Notes under the pieces: generated by a model
Databases searched by the model: none
What the model was told of the DNA's origin: nothing
What the model saw: only the letters and a program-made list of their open reading frames with translations
Origin: Peptostreptococcaceae bacterium
GTDB taxonomy: Bacteria; Bacillota; Clostridia; Peptostreptococcales; Peptostreptococcaceae
Direction of reading: 5' to 3'
Assembly (NCBI GenBank): GCA_025210335.1
Contig: JAOARY010000051.1
Location: forward strand, 1 to 64,000
Length of the DNA stretch: 64,000 nucleotides
Made by a program: the position numbers and the translations under genes
Shown here: one piece after another, positions 55,541 through 64,000 of the stretch
Layout: each line of letters opens with the position of its first letter
Numbering within the stretch: position 1 is the stretch's first letter

Positions 55541-56224
55541 TTGGCGAATAGAGTATTGATTGTTGATGATGAAGAACATATTGTAGAACTTTTGAAATTT
55601 AACTTAGAAGCTAGTGGATATAGGGTTTCTTATGCTTATGATGGTTTAGATGGTTTTTTAAAAGCAAAGGAAGAAAAGCCAAATATAATACTTTTGGATT
55701 TGATGCTTCCTACATTAGATGGAATTGAGGTATGTAAAAAAATAAGAGAACAAAAAGATATAAAAAATATACCTATAATAATGTTAACTGCTAAAAATGT
55801 AGAGGCTGATAAAATTATGGGCTTGGATAGTGGTGCAGATGACTATATAACAAAACCTTTTAGTGTTAAGGAAGTTATAGCTAGAGTTAAAGCTGTATTA
55901 AGAAGGTATGATTTTAAAGAAGAAGAAATTGTAGACGTGGATGGACATCTAAAAATTGATTTATCAAATTATGAAGTTTTTAAAGATGATAAAAAGATAG
56001 AGCTTACTTTAAAGGAATTTGAAATATTAAAATTATTGATTAGCAATAGAGGTAGAGTACTGTCAAGGAATCTTTTATTAGATCAAATTTGGGGCTATGA
56101 ATATTTTGGTGAAACTAGGACGGTTGATGTTCATATAAGACATCTAAGAAAAAAAATAGAATCTGATGATAAAAATCATGCATATATAGAAACTGTTAGA
56201 GGTGTAGGTTATAAATTTAAGTAA
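55541..56224 (+). CDS. OmpR/PhoB-type response regulator
   Basis: A 227-residue response regulator. The receiver domain (1-120) has the acidic pair D9-D10, phosphoacceptor D53 in LLDLMLP, T83 and K105; the winged-helix domain follows (EYFGETRTVDVHIRHLRKKIE is the recognition region). Closest in look to PhoP/PhoB. TTG start with AAAGGAG. It pairs with the histidine kinase downstream. Phosphate is a likely signal, cell-wall stress is possible. Confidence 0.9.
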   Translation: MANRVLIVDDEEHIVELLKFNLEASGYRVSYAYDGLDGFLKAKEEKPNIILLDLMLPTLDGIEVCKKIREQKDIKNIPIIMLTAKNVEADKIMGLDSGADDYITKPFSVKEVIARVKAVLRRYDFKEEEIVDVDGHLKIDLSNYEVFKDDKKIELTLKEFEILKLLISNRGRVLSRNLLLDQIWGYEYFGETRTVDVHIRHLRKKIESDDKNHAYIETVRGVGYKFK

Positions 56225-56241
56225 AGAGGAGGTTTTTTACA

Positions 56242-57510
56242 ATTATTCATTACAATGATTTTATTTTGTTTGCAATACTTTTTTTTATAATAATAATATT
56301 GTTAATTCAATATTTAAGAGTCTTAAAAAGATACGTAAGAGAAATTATTTTTGCTTCAACCAAAGTGAGTGAAGGGGATTTTTCTGTTAAATTAAAAGAA
56401 AATTTAACTGGAGATTTAGGTAATTTAACTAAGAATTTTAATTATATGTTAGAAACAATCAAGAATAATATATGGGAATTTGAAGATAAAAACTCTAAAC
56501 TTCAAGCGATTTTAAAAAGTATATCAAGTGGTATTATTGCTATAGATAATCAAAGAAATATACTTCTTATGAATGAAAGTGCAAAGTTGATATTTGATTA
56601 TATGTATGATGATTTTGAAAAAAGACCTATTGAAGAAATTATAAAAAATAAATTAATACTCCAAAAGATAGATTATTTAATGCTGTCAAAAGATAAAAAA
56701 AATATATTGGTTGAAGAAAATAATAAATATTTCAATATTAAGGTAGATACGATAAAAATGGCAAAAAAAAATAATATCATAATAGGTTCATTGATTAATA
56801 TAGAAGATATAACAGAGAAGAAAAATTTAGAAAAAATGAGATCTGATTTTGTTGCTAATGTTACACATGAACTTAAAACTCCACTAACTTCAATTAGTGG
56901 ATTTGTAGAAACTTTAAGAGAAAATGAAGATATAGATATTTTAACTAGAAATAGATTTTTGGGAATCATTGATAGCGAAACTAATAGATTAAAAAGACTC
57001 ATAGATGATATATTAATGCTTTCTTTTATAGAAAGTGATGATAAAGTAAAAACAAAAGAAATAGTAAATTTAAATGGTATAATACAAGAAGTTTTGTGTT
57101 TGGTTTCGGATAAGATAAAGGACAAAAATATAAATATAAAAAAAGACTATGAAGAATTATCTATAAATATAAATAGAGATTATTTAAAGCAAATAATTTT
57201 AAACCTTATAGATAATGCTATTAAATATAATATAGAGGGCGGAAATATATATATATCTATTGTAGATCATAAAAATTATTTGGATTTAGTAATAGAAGAT
57301 AGTGGAATAGGTATAGCTAAAAAAGACTTAAATAGAGTATTTGAACGTTTTTATAGGGTAGATAAGGCTAGAAGTAAAAAAATTGGAGGTACTGGTCTTG
57401 GTCTTGCAATTGTAAAACATATAGTGCTTTCAATTGGTGGGAATATAAATGTAGATAGTAAGTTGGGAAAAGGTACACAGTTTAATATAAGATTACCTAA
57501 AAATAATTAA
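56242..57510 (+). CDS. PhoR-type sensor histidine kinase, single membrane helix, possible ATT start
   Basis: A sensor kinase of 414 residues from TTG 56266 or 422 from ATT 56242. One hydrophobic helix at the very start is followed by HAMP (about 24-75), PAS (about 80-185), HisKA with HELKTPLTSI (phosphohistidine) and HATPase_c with N (LIDNAIKYN), GIGI and GGTGLGL boxes. There is no second helix or extracytoplasmic sensor as in standard PhoR, making it like streptococcal WalK. The ribosome site AGAGGAGG (56225-56232) is 33 bases from the TTG but nine from ATT 56242, so I favour the rare ATT. An ATG at 56255 lies in another frame. Confidence 0.85.
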   Translation: MIHYNDFILFAILFFIIIILLIQYLRVLKRYVREIIFASTKVSEGDFSVKLKENLTGDLGNLTKNFNYMLETIKNNIWEFEDKNSKLQAILKSISSGIIAIDNQRNILLMNESAKLIFDYMYDDFEKRPIEEIIKNKLILQKIDYLMLSKDKKNILVEENNKYFNIKVDTIKMAKKNNIIIGSLINIEDITEKKNLEKMRSDFVANVTHELKTPLTSISGFVETLRENEDIDILTRNRFLGIIDSETNRLKRLIDDILMLSFIESDDKVKTKEIVNLNGIIQEVLCLVSDKIKDKNINIKKDYEELSININRDYLKQIILNLIDNAIKYNIEGGNIYISIVDHKNYLDLVIEDSGIGIAKKDLNRVFERFYRVDKARSKKIGGTGLGLAIVKHIVLSIGGNINVDSKLGKGTQFNIRLPKNN

Positions 57511-57520
57511 GTAAAAATAA

Positions 57521-57554
57521 AAAAACATCTTACTAAAGTAAGATGTTTTTATTT
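57521..57554. terminator. Bidirectional terminator between phoR-type gene and tRNA-Leu
   Basis: AAAAACATCTTAC (57521-57533) with GTAAGATGTTTTT (57538-57550), a four-base loop and A/T tails on both sides. Confidence 0.8.
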
Positions 57555-57555
57555 T

Positions 57556-57640
57556 TGGTACAGATAGTGGGATTCGAACCCACACATGCGAACATACTTG
57601 ATTTTGAGTCAAGCGCGTCTACCAGTTCCGCCATATCTGC
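57556..57640 (-). tRNA. tRNA-Leu (anticodon CAA)
   Basis: An 85-base class II tRNA on the minus strand. The acceptor arms GCAGATA and TATCTGT pair (first pair G-U), CTTGA/TCAAG form the anticodon stem around loop CTCAAAA with anticodon CAA reading UUG, GGTTCGAATCC is the T arm, and a CCA end is encoded. A variable arm (TATGTTCGCATG) is present as expected for leucine. Confidence 0.95.
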
Positions 57641-57947
57641 AAAATATAGTATTTACCAACAAAAATAGTATAGCACAGAAATATAATTATATCAATGAAA
57701 ATTTAAAAATATAAAATTTTATTTAATTTTTTGGATTAAAAAATATAAATAAAAAGTATAATGATAAGTAATAATATTATTTATACTAATAATTTTTCCT
57801 ATCAAAGAGAGCTATATATAATATGAAGTTTTTATTATATTATATAGTTTTTTGTTTTGGGGTATTAATATTATGGAACTTTTAAGTATTTGATTGCGTC
57901 TAAGTAGTATAAACAATCATAAAAAAGAGAAGAAAGGAGGTTTAGTT
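57641..57947. other. Intergenic region before the ECF sigma factor gene
   Basis: About 300 AT-rich bases holding the tRNA promoter on one strand and the ECF-type promoter (57875-57903) on the other. No small gene is apparent. Confidence 0.4.
57875..57903 (+). promoter_or_regulatory. Candidate ECF-type promoter (autoregulation)
   Basis: GGAACTTTT at 57875-57883 and CGTCTAA at 57897-57903, with 16 bases between GGAACT and CGTC. The GGAAC / CGTC(TA) layout is the classical ECF sigma promoter form (RpoE, SigW and SigX classes). It lies 45 bases before an ECF sigma gene, as expected for positive autoregulation. Confidence 0.6.
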
Positions 57948-58457
57948 TTGGATTTAGATAAATTTGAAGGTCTTGTACTTGAATATGAAAAATATGCTTT
58001 TAATATAGCTTATAGAATATGTAATAATATTGAAGATGCTAAAGATATAACGCAAGATGCTTTTGTAAAAGCATATAAAAATTTTGATAAGTTTAAAGGA
58101 AATTCAAAATTTTCGACTTGGCTTTATAGGATTGTAACCAATACGGCATTAGATTTTGTAAGAAAAAATAAGGAAAATTTAAATTATGAAGAAAATATAG
58201 ATTATGAAGTTAAATTAAATGAAAATCATGTTGAAAAGGAATTAGAAAAAAAAGAATTAAAAGAAGTTTTAAAAGAATCTATAAATGAACTTAAATTGAA
58301 TTACAAAACGATGATTGTTTTAAGGGATTTAAATGGTCTTAGTTATGATGAAATATCAAATATAACAAATGAATCATTAGGTACTGTTAAATCAAGAATT
58401 AATAGAGGAAGAAAAGAATTACAAAAAATACTTAAAAGGAAGGGGGTTAAAGTATGA
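57948..58457 (+). CDS. ECF-family RNA polymerase sigma factor (SigW-like)
   Basis: A 169-residue extracytoplasmic-function sigma factor. Region 2 includes ITQDAFVKAYKNFDKFKGNSKFSTWLYRI (read in pieces) for -10 binding and region 4 ends with LSYDEISNITNESLGTVKSRINRGRKELQ for -35 binding. TTG 57948 follows AAAGGAGG. The next gene overlaps by four bases and encodes its zinc anti-sigma factor. Probably controls an envelope-stress regulon. Confidence 0.9.
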   Translation: MDLDKFEGLVLEYEKYAFNIAYRICNNIEDAKDITQDAFVKAYKNFDKFKGNSKFSTWLYRIVTNTALDFVRKNKENLNYEENIDYEVKLNENHVEKELEKKELKEVLKESINELKLNYKTMIVLRDLNGLSYDEISNITNESLGTVKSRINRGRKELQKILKRKGVKV

Positions 58458-59644
58458 TGAACCATAAAGAATTTAATATGCTTATGAGCGATTATTATGA
58501 TGATATTTTAGATGAAGATTTAAAATTAGAGTTTGAAAATCATTTAAAAACTTGTGATTCTTGTAAATTGGATTATGAGAATTTTAAAAACATCTTAGAT
58601 GGATTAAATGATATTGATATGATAGAGCTTCCTGATGATTTTCATCTAGAACTTATGGATAAATTAAAAGAAGTAGATCAAAAACAGGATTTGGTTAATG
58701 ATAATATTATAGAATTTAAAGATAAAAAGAATTATGAAAGCAAAGCTGAAAATAAAGATGGTAAAAAAAGCTTTGAATCAAAGAAAAAATTTGATTTTAA
58801 ATCTATTAATAAATTTGCATTTATTGCAGCATCTGTTTTGATATTCTTTGGAGGCTTTTTAGCTGGAGACTTTATGCCTTTTAGAGAATCAAATGATATG
58901 GCAAATAATATGATGTATGAAGAATCTGTTAGTGAAAGTGTAATGGATACTTCTGCAAAAATGAATAGAAGTATGATTCAAAGTAATTCCATGAACATGA
59001 ATGCTGGTGTATTTAATGTAGTTGAAGAAAAGAAAGTAGTAAAAGAAGTATATATTGATTTAGAAGTTGAAAATTTAGAAGATGCAATTAGCAAGATTAA
59101 AGAAAATATAGAAAGTAAAAAAGGATATATAGAAAATTCAAATATGAATACAAAGGATTTGTATTCTATTATAAGGGCAAGGGTGGAATCTTCTTATTTA
59201 GATGAAGCCATAAAAGATATAGAAGCTAGTGGTGTAATAATAAATAAAAGCATATCAACTATTGATATGACTAAGAATTACTCAGATACAAAAACTAGAT
59301 TAGATAATCTTATAAGACAAGAAGAAAAAATCAAATCTTTAATAGATAGAGCAAGTAAAATTGAAGATTTGATAAATTTAGAAAAAGAATTAAATAGAAT
59401 TGTTAGTCAAAAAGAAATTTATATAAATAATATGAATAATATTGATGAAAGAGTCGATTATTCACTTTTAAATATCAGAGTAGAACAAAAGCAAAATACT
59501 TTATTTAAAGATATAGGTGAAAGATTTAAATATGTTTTATATAATACTTTGACTAATTTTATAAAATTAATAGAAGCAATACCATTTATTGCTTTTGTAT
59601 ATGTGATTTACTATATATTTATAAGAAAATTTATTAAAAAATAA
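58454..59644 (+). CDS. Zinc anti-sigma factor fused to a DUF4349 domain
   Basis: A 396-residue membrane protein. The N-terminal zinc anti-sigma motif HLKTCDSC (H-x3-C-x2-C, about 30-37) binds the sigma factor in the cytoplasm. After a charged linker comes a membrane helix (about 118-137), then an extracytoplasmic DUF4349 domain (about 185-365) with a long coiled coil (TRLDNLIRQEEKIKSLIDRA), and a final hydrophobic helix (about 370-392). ATGA overlap with the sigma gene. The signal that releases the sigma factor is unknown. Confidence 0.87.
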   Translation: MMNHKEFNMLMSDYYDDILDEDLKLEFENHLKTCDSCKLDYENFKNILDGLNDIDMIELPDDFHLELMDKLKEVDQKQDLVNDNIIEFKDKKNYESKAENKDGKKSFESKKKFDFKSINKFAFIAASVLIFFGGFLAGDFMPFRESNDMANNMMYEESVSESVMDTSAKMNRSMIQSNSMNMNAGVFNVVEEKKVVKEVYIDLEVENLEDAISKIKENIESKKGYIENSNMNTKDLYSIIRARVESSYLDEAIKDIEASGVIINKSISTIDMTKNYSDTKTRLDNLIRQEEKIKSLIDRASKIEDLINLEKELNRIVSQKEIYINNMNNIDERVDYSLLNIRVEQKQNTLFKDIGERFKYVLYNTLTNFIKLIEAIPFIAFVYVIYYIFIRKFIKK

Positions 59645-59672
59645 ACTTAAAAACTGAAGGGAGTTAGTTTAA

Positions 59673-60380
59673 ATGAATGGATTCAAATTTATGACAAAAA
59701 GATTTTTAATATTAGGACTTTTGATGATGCTTTTTACAAGTATTTCATTTGCAGATTCAACAAATACGATAAATGTTTCAGGTAAAGGTAGTGTGTATGT
59801 AAAACCAGATGTATTTAAAATAGAGTTATCAGTAGAAAATAGAGGTCAAGATACAAAGTCTATTCAAGAACAAAACAGTAAAATATCAAATAAATTAAAA
59901 AAAGATTTGCTTGATATGGGAGTAAAAGAAAATGATATAAGAACTTTGTATTATAAATTATATGAAGAAAAATATTATGATGAAGTGCAAAAAATAAGAA
60001 AGTTTAAAGAATATGTTGTTAGAAATACAATTGAAGTTACAACTTATGATGTGGATTTATTAGCTAAGATAATAGATAAGGCTAGTAAAGAAAAAGTTAG
60101 CACAATATCAAATATACAATTTGATGTTTTAAACAAAAAAGAACATTATAATGAGGCTTTAAAATTAGCTTATAAAGATGCAAAATCTAAGGCTGATGCT
60201 TTATCTTCGGCTATGAATGTATCAATAAAATCAGTTAATAAGGTTAGCGAAAATTCGACTTATCCAACATATTTATATAGAAAAGCATATGCCTTAGAAG
60301 ATTCAAATTCAAGTGTTTTAGACATATCTTCTGGTGAATATGAAATAGATGCAACTATTGATGTTGAATATAAGTATTAA
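59673..60380 (+). CDS. Secreted SIMPL (DUF541) domain protein
   Basis: A 235-residue exported protein. A signal peptide is clear (positively charged MNGFKFMTKR, hydrophobic core, cleavage probably after SFA at 27), followed by a SIMPL domain: INVSGKGSVYVKPDVFKIEL, then the VRNTIEVTT and ALKLAYKDAKSKADAL blocks. BP26-like members of the family form channel-shaped oligomers; its role here is likely envelope related. Third gene of the sigma operon, 28 bases after the anti-sigma gene. Confidence 0.85.
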   Translation: MNGFKFMTKRFLILGLLMMLFTSISFADSTNTINVSGKGSVYVKPDVFKIELSVENRGQDTKSIQEQNSKISNKLKKDLLDMGVKENDIRTLYYKLYEEKYYDEVQKIRKFKEYVVRNTIEVTTYDVDLLAKIIDKASKEKVSTISNIQFDVLNKKEHYNEALKLAYKDAKSKADALSSAMNVSIKSVNKVSENSTYPTYLYRKAYALEDSNSSVLDISSGEYEIDATIDVEYKY

Positions 60381-60399
60381 TAATAGATAAAATTAATAT

Positions 60400-60452
60400 A
60401 AACTTCCTATTTTCTAAACTCAAAAAAGGGTAATAGAAAGTAGGAGGTTTTT
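60400..60452 (+). terminator. Terminator of the sigma operon
   Basis: AACTTCCTATTTTCTA (60401-60416) faces TAGAAAGTAGGAGGTT (60434-60449) as a nearly perfect stem, then a T run. Confidence 0.75.
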
Positions 60453-60522
60453 TATTTTTAATTTTTTTTGAAATGTTATATAATCATATAAGTAATTAAA
60501 AATGTTAAGAGGAGTTGTTTAG

Positions 60523-63180
60523 ATGAAAAACAGACTTATATTGATAGATGGAAATAGTTTGATGAATAGAGCTTTTTATGCTCTGCCACCACTAAAAAAT
60601 AAAAAAGGATTGCATACAAATGCTATATATGGTTTTACTACAATGCTTTTTAAAATAATAAATGATTATAAACCAACACATATGAGTGTTGCATTTGATC
60701 TTAAAAAACCTACATTTAGACATTTAGAATATAAAGAATATAAAGGTACAAGATCAAAAATGTCTGATGAATTAAAGGAACAAGTAAAACCACTTAAAGA
60801 ACTTATTGATGCATTTAAAATAAATAGGCTTGAGATGGAAGGTTTTGAAGCAGATGATATAATTGGTACAATATCTAAATTGGCGGAAGATGAAGACTTT
60901 GAAGTACTTATAGTTACAGGAGATAAGGATGCACTTCAGTTAGCTTCAAAAACAACAAAAATTTTATTCACAAAAAAAGGTATATCTGAACTTGATATTT
61001 ATGATTTTGATGTGGTTGTTGAAAAATACGGTATAACACCAACTAAATTAATAGATTTAAAAGGTCTTATGGGTGATAAATCAGATAATATACCTGGAAT
61101 ACCTGGAATTGGTGAAAAAACAGGATTGAAATTAATCAAGCAATTTGATAGTGTTGAAAACTTAATAGAAAATACAGATCAGTTAAAAGGAAAGCAAAAG
61201 GAAAAAGTGATAGAAAATGCATCTATGGCTGTTTTAAGTAAGAGGTTAGCAACTATTGTAAGAGATATTCCTTTTGAAATAGATTTAAAGGAATTAAAAT
61301 TTGAAGAAAACTATGATGATAAAGTTCTTGAATTATTTAAAGAGTATGGATTTAAGAATTTGATAAAGAAATTGGATATGGAAGTAGAAGATATCAATAA
61401 AGAAGAAAGTAATTCAAATGTTGACTTTACTTATAATATTATAAAAGAATATAAATTAGAAGAACTTATAAAAGAAATAAAGAATAATAAAGAGATATTT
61501 ATAAAATCAGCAAGTAAAAAAGAAAATATAGTAGATAAAAATATTATACATATGTATCTATCAACAAATAAAAAAGATATATATGTATTAAAAGAAGAAG
61601 ATATGAAAGATTTAAAAGAAATATTTGAAAATAAAGATATTAAAAAAATTGGTTCTTATTTAAAGCAAGAATATAAATTATTAAAATCTTATGATATACA
61701 GTTAAATGGTATGGAGTTTGATATATCAATTGCACAGTATTTAATAGATACTACAAGTTCTAATTTTGAACCTTGGGATATAGCATTAAGTTACTTTGAT
61801 AAAACTATAAAAACTAATGAAGAGTTGCTTGGTAAAGGAAAAAAAGCTATAACGTATTTAGAGGTTGAAAAAGATGTATTAGATACTTATTTTGCTGATA
61901 TTTTGATGACTATAATCTTAGCTAAAGATATTATGAAAGATAAGATAAAGAAATTAGAAATGGAAGACCTTTTTTATACAATTGAAATGCCACTTTGTGA
62001 AGTATTAGCATCGATGGAATGTGAAGGTTTTTATGTGGATATATTTAAATTAAAAGAATTAGATATGGTATTTTCAAAAGAAATAGATGAATTAACAAAG
62101 GAAATATATTCTTATACTAAAGAAGAATTCAATATAAATTCACCAAAGCAATTAGGTGTTATATTATTTGAAGAATTAGGTTTAAAAGTTATTAAAAAAA
62201 CGAAAACAGGTTATTCTACAAGTATAGAAGTATTAGAAAAATTATTAAATGACCATCCAATAATAAAAAATATAATTGATTATAGGCATATAACAAAATT
62301 AAAATCGACTTATGTTGATGGTCTAAGTAAGATAATTAATCCTAAAACAAATAGAATACATTCTTCATTTAACCAAACTATAACAACTACTGGTAGAATA
62401 TCTTCAACTGAACCAAATCTTCAAAATATACCTGTTAGAATGAAACTTGGTAGAGAGATAAGAAAGGTATTTATAGCAAAAGAAAATCATAAATTAGTAG
62501 ATGCAGATTATTCACAAATAGAATTAAGATTATTAGCACATATAAGTGATGATGAGCATATGAAAGAAGCTTTTGTTAATGAAGAAGATATACATGCTAT
62601 GACAGCCTCTAAAGTATTTAATAAACCATTAGAAGAAGTTGATTCGTATTTAAGAGGACAAGCAAAGGCTGTTAATTTCGGGATTGTATATGGTATTAGT
62701 GACTTTGGATTATCAAAAAATTTAAATATACCAGTTAAAGTAGCTAAAGAATATATAGAAAATTATTTGGAAAAATATCCAAATATAAAAAGATATATGG
62801 ATGATATAGTAGCTAAGGCAAAGGACGATGGTTATGTAACGACTATATTAAATAGAAGAAGATATATACCTGAGATTAATTCTAGTAATTTTATTATGAA
62901 AAACCTAGGTAAAAGACTTGCTATGAATACTCCTATACAAGGTGGCGCAGCTGATATTATAAAGATTGCTATGGTTAATGTGTATAATAGGCTTAAGAAA
63001 GAAAATTTAAAATCAAAATTAATATTACAAGTTCATGATGAACTGATAATAGAAGCTATAGATGATGAAGTTGAATTTGTAAAAGAAATATTAAAGCAAG
63101 AGATGGAAAGTGCAATAAAATTAAATGTACCACTTACAGTTGACTTGAGTGAAGGAAATTCTTGGTACGAAGCAAAGTAG
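60523..63180 (+). CDS. polA: DNA polymerase I
   Basis: An 885-residue family A polymerase. The 5'-3' exonuclease (1-290) has LIDGNSLMNRAFYAL, GFEADDIIGT and GDKSDNIPGIPGIGEKT. The 3'-5' exonuclease domain (about 300-480) lacks the DxE and DxxxY catalytic pattern (the region reads EIFIKSASKKEN), so proofreading should be inactive, as in Bst and Taq polymerases. The polymerase domain has motif A DADYSQIELR, motif B RGQAKAVNFGIVYG and motif C VHDEL. Fills gaps and removes RNA primers. Confidence 0.96.
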   Translation: MKNRLILIDGNSLMNRAFYALPPLKNKKGLHTNAIYGFTTMLFKIINDYKPTHMSVAFDLKKPTFRHLEYKEYKGTRSKMSDELKEQVKPLKELIDAFKINRLEMEGFEADDIIGTISKLAEDEDFEVLIVTGDKDALQLASKTTKILFTKKGISELDIYDFDVVVEKYGITPTKLIDLKGLMGDKSDNIPGIPGIGEKTGLKLIKQFDSVENLIENTDQLKGKQKEKVIENASMAVLSKRLATIVRDIPFEIDLKELKFEENYDDKVLELFKEYGFKNLIKKLDMEVEDINKEESNSNVDFTYNIIKEYKLEELIKEIKNNKEIFIKSASKKENIVDKNIIHMYLSTNKKDIYVLKEEDMKDLKEIFENKDIKKIGSYLKQEYKLLKSYDIQLNGMEFDISIAQYLIDTTSSNFEPWDIALSYFDKTIKTNEELLGKGKKAITYLEVEKDVLDTYFADILMTIILAKDIMKDKIKKLEMEDLFYTIEMPLCEVLASMECEGFYVDIFKLKELDMVFSKEIDELTKEIYSYTKEEFNINSPKQLGVILFEELGLKVIKKTKTGYSTSIEVLEKLLNDHPIIKNIIDYRHITKLKSTYVDGLSKIINPKTNRIHSSFNQTITTTGRISSTEPNLQNIPVRMKLGREIRKVFIAKENHKLVDADYSQIELRLLAHISDDEHMKEAFVNEEDIHAMTASKVFNKPLEEVDSYLRGQAKAVNFGIVYGISDFGLSKNLNIPVKVAKEYIENYLEKYPNIKRYMDDIVAKAKDDGYVTTILNRRRYIPEINSSNFIMKNLGKRLAMNTPIQGGAADIIKIAMVNVYNRLKKENLKSKLILQVHDELIIEAIDDEVEFVKEILKQEMESAIKLNVPLTVDLSEGNSWYEAK

Positions 63181-63188
63181 GTGATTTT

Positions 63189-63794
63189 ATGTTGTTTTTA
63201 GGTCTTACAGGTTCTATAGGGACAGGTAAAAGTACAGTTTCAAAGATTTTTAAAGAAAAGAATATAGATATAATAGATGCTGACTATATAGCTAAAAAAT
63301 TATTATATATAAATGAACTGGGCTATGCGGCATTAATAAAAGAGTTTGGTTTGAATATATTAGCGGATGATAAATCGATAGACAAAAAGAAACTAAAAGA
63401 TATCGTATTTAATGATGAAAATAAAAGGCTTAAATTAAATTCAATAATGCATCCGCTTATAATCAATAAAATATTAGTGGATAAAAAGAGTTATGAAGAT
63501 AAAAATAAAAAGATGGTGATATTAGATGCACCTTTGCTTTTTGAAACAAAACTAAATGAGTATTGTGATTTTAATTTGGTTATAACATGTAAAGAAGAAA
63601 TACAAATCCAAAGAATCAAAAAAAGAGATAATATGGATGAAGAGTTGATAAAAAATATAATAAAAAGACAGATGCCACAAAATAAAAAAAGAGATTTAGC
63701 TGATTATTATATAGATAATTCTTTTGATTATGATTCTTTGGAAGAGCAAATAAATAGATTTTTGATATTTTTGGAGGAGCGTTTTGAAATTTGA
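63189..63794 (+). CDS. coaE: Dephospho-CoA kinase
   Basis: A 201-residue P-loop kinase that makes CoA from dephospho-CoA. GLTGSIGTGKST is the P-loop, DADYIAKKLL and HPLI follow, and DAPLLFETKL plus the RIKKRDN lid are family blocks. ATG 63189 follows AGGTGAT; the ATG 27 bases upstream is within the end of polA. It overlaps the following gene by 11 bases. Confidence 0.93.
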   Translation: MLFLGLTGSIGTGKSTVSKIFKEKNIDIIDADYIAKKLLYINELGYAALIKEFGLNILADDKSIDKKKLKDIVFNDENKRLKLNSIMHPLIINKILVDKKSYEDKNKKMVILDAPLLFETKLNEYCDFNLVITCKEEIQIQRIKKRDNMDEELIKNIIKRQMPQNKKRDLADYYIDNSFDYDSLEEQINRFLIFLEERFEI

Positions 63795-64000
63795 TAAGAA
63801 ATTAAAAGCTATTATTATGATTGGTATTTCTGTATGGGGGATATTTTTGATAAGAAATCTAATTTTGGAATATTCCTATCCTATAAAATATAAAGAGTAT
63901 GTATATAAATATTCTGAAGAATATGGAATAGATCCATTACTTGTATTTTCGATAATAAGAGAAGAAAGTAAGTTTTTCCCTTATGCTAGATCCAAAAAGG
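63784..64000 (+). CDS. Lytic transglycosylase, SLT family (3' end outside the window)
   Basis: The first 72 residues only. TTG 63784 has GGAGGAG about eight bases upstream, inside coaE. A single N-terminal membrane helix (KAIIMIGISVWGIFLI) precedes YSEEYGIDPLLVFSIIREESKFFPYARSKK, which is the start of an Slt70-type transglycosylase domain; the glutamate of REESKF is the catalytic acid. Expected to cleave the MurNAc-GlcNAc bond outside the membrane. The gene is cut by the right window edge. Confidence 0.85.
   Translation, partial: MKFDKKLKAIIMIGISVWGIFLIRNLILEYSYPIKYKEYVYKYSEEYGIDPLLVFSIIREESKFFPYARSKK

Overview
The window is very AT-rich (I judge roughly three quarters A+T by eye; not computed), with AGA-dominated arginine codons, strong AGGAGG-type ribosome sites, many TTG/GTG starts and U-tailed hairpin terminators. 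Gene content points to an anaerobic, fermentative Bacillota of the Clostridia/Tissierellia/Peptostreptococcaceae kind: an [FeFe]-hydrogenase, a flavin-based electron-confurcating lactate dehydrogenase, BioY, a Clostridia-style mur/fts cluster with DUF881 and Sbp genes, and a meso-diaminopimelate-type MurE. The stretch after ftsZ, where spore formers of this group usually carry spoIIGA-sigE-sigG, goes straight to nrdR, so the organism is probably a non-sporulating lineage. Genus cannot be fixed from the sequence alone.

Layout. 1-6.5 kb: two small unknown genes, an [FeFe]-hydrogenase with a [2Fe-2S] partner, a DHH phosphoesterase, RidA and a YjeM-like amino acid permease. 6.5-11 kb: an unusual cassette made of a ParA ATPase, a partner with a helix-turn-helix-like segment and low-complexity linkers, and a DUF2791 (BrxC/BrxD-like) P-loop ATPase in one operon, with a PD-(D/E)XK nuclease-like gene transcribed divergently from a palindrome-rich intergenic region. 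I do not recognise this combination, and it is the best candidate here for an undescribed system. 11-18 kb: bioY behind a BirA-type operator, then a lactate regulon (FadR-type regulator, lactate permease, EtfB, EtfA, FAD lactate dehydrogenase) with two TGGT-N3-ACCA operators. 18-26.7 kb: a HutC-type regulator, an 8-oxoguanine-deaminase-like amidohydrolase, a YczE-type membrane protein, a tandem DUF3841 pair, a cystatin-like small protein, a membrane protein, a GyrI-like protein, azlCD, a TrmB-type regulator and AlaX.

26.8-34.9 kb: a defence-type island holding a Sau3AI-family GATC restriction-modification pair, a 1091-residue SF2 helicase with a possible nuclease-like C-terminal region, a decayed small gene, an excisionase and a tyrosine integrase broken by a frameshift and a stop codon. 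The island therefore looks immobilised. 35-64 kb: conserved core. YchF, the YmfF/YmfH M16 peptidase pair, lgt, the division and wall cluster (rsmH, ftsL, pbp, murE, murF, mraY, murD, ftsW, murG, divIB, two DUF881 genes, sbp, ftsZ), nrdR, a PhoP/PhoR pair, tRNA-Leu(CAA), an ECF sigma factor with its zinc anti-sigma factor and a SIMPL protein, polA, coaE and the start of a lytic transglycosylase that runs off the right edge.

How it works together. The lactate operon should import lactate and oxidise it to pyruvate through an LDH/Etf complex that couples ferredoxin oxidation to NAD reduction. The hydrogenase would be one exchange point for reduced ferredoxin. The 39-54 kb cluster supplies lipid II synthesis and the divisome. 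The PhoPR and ECF systems sit next to it as probable envelope or phosphate stress regulators.
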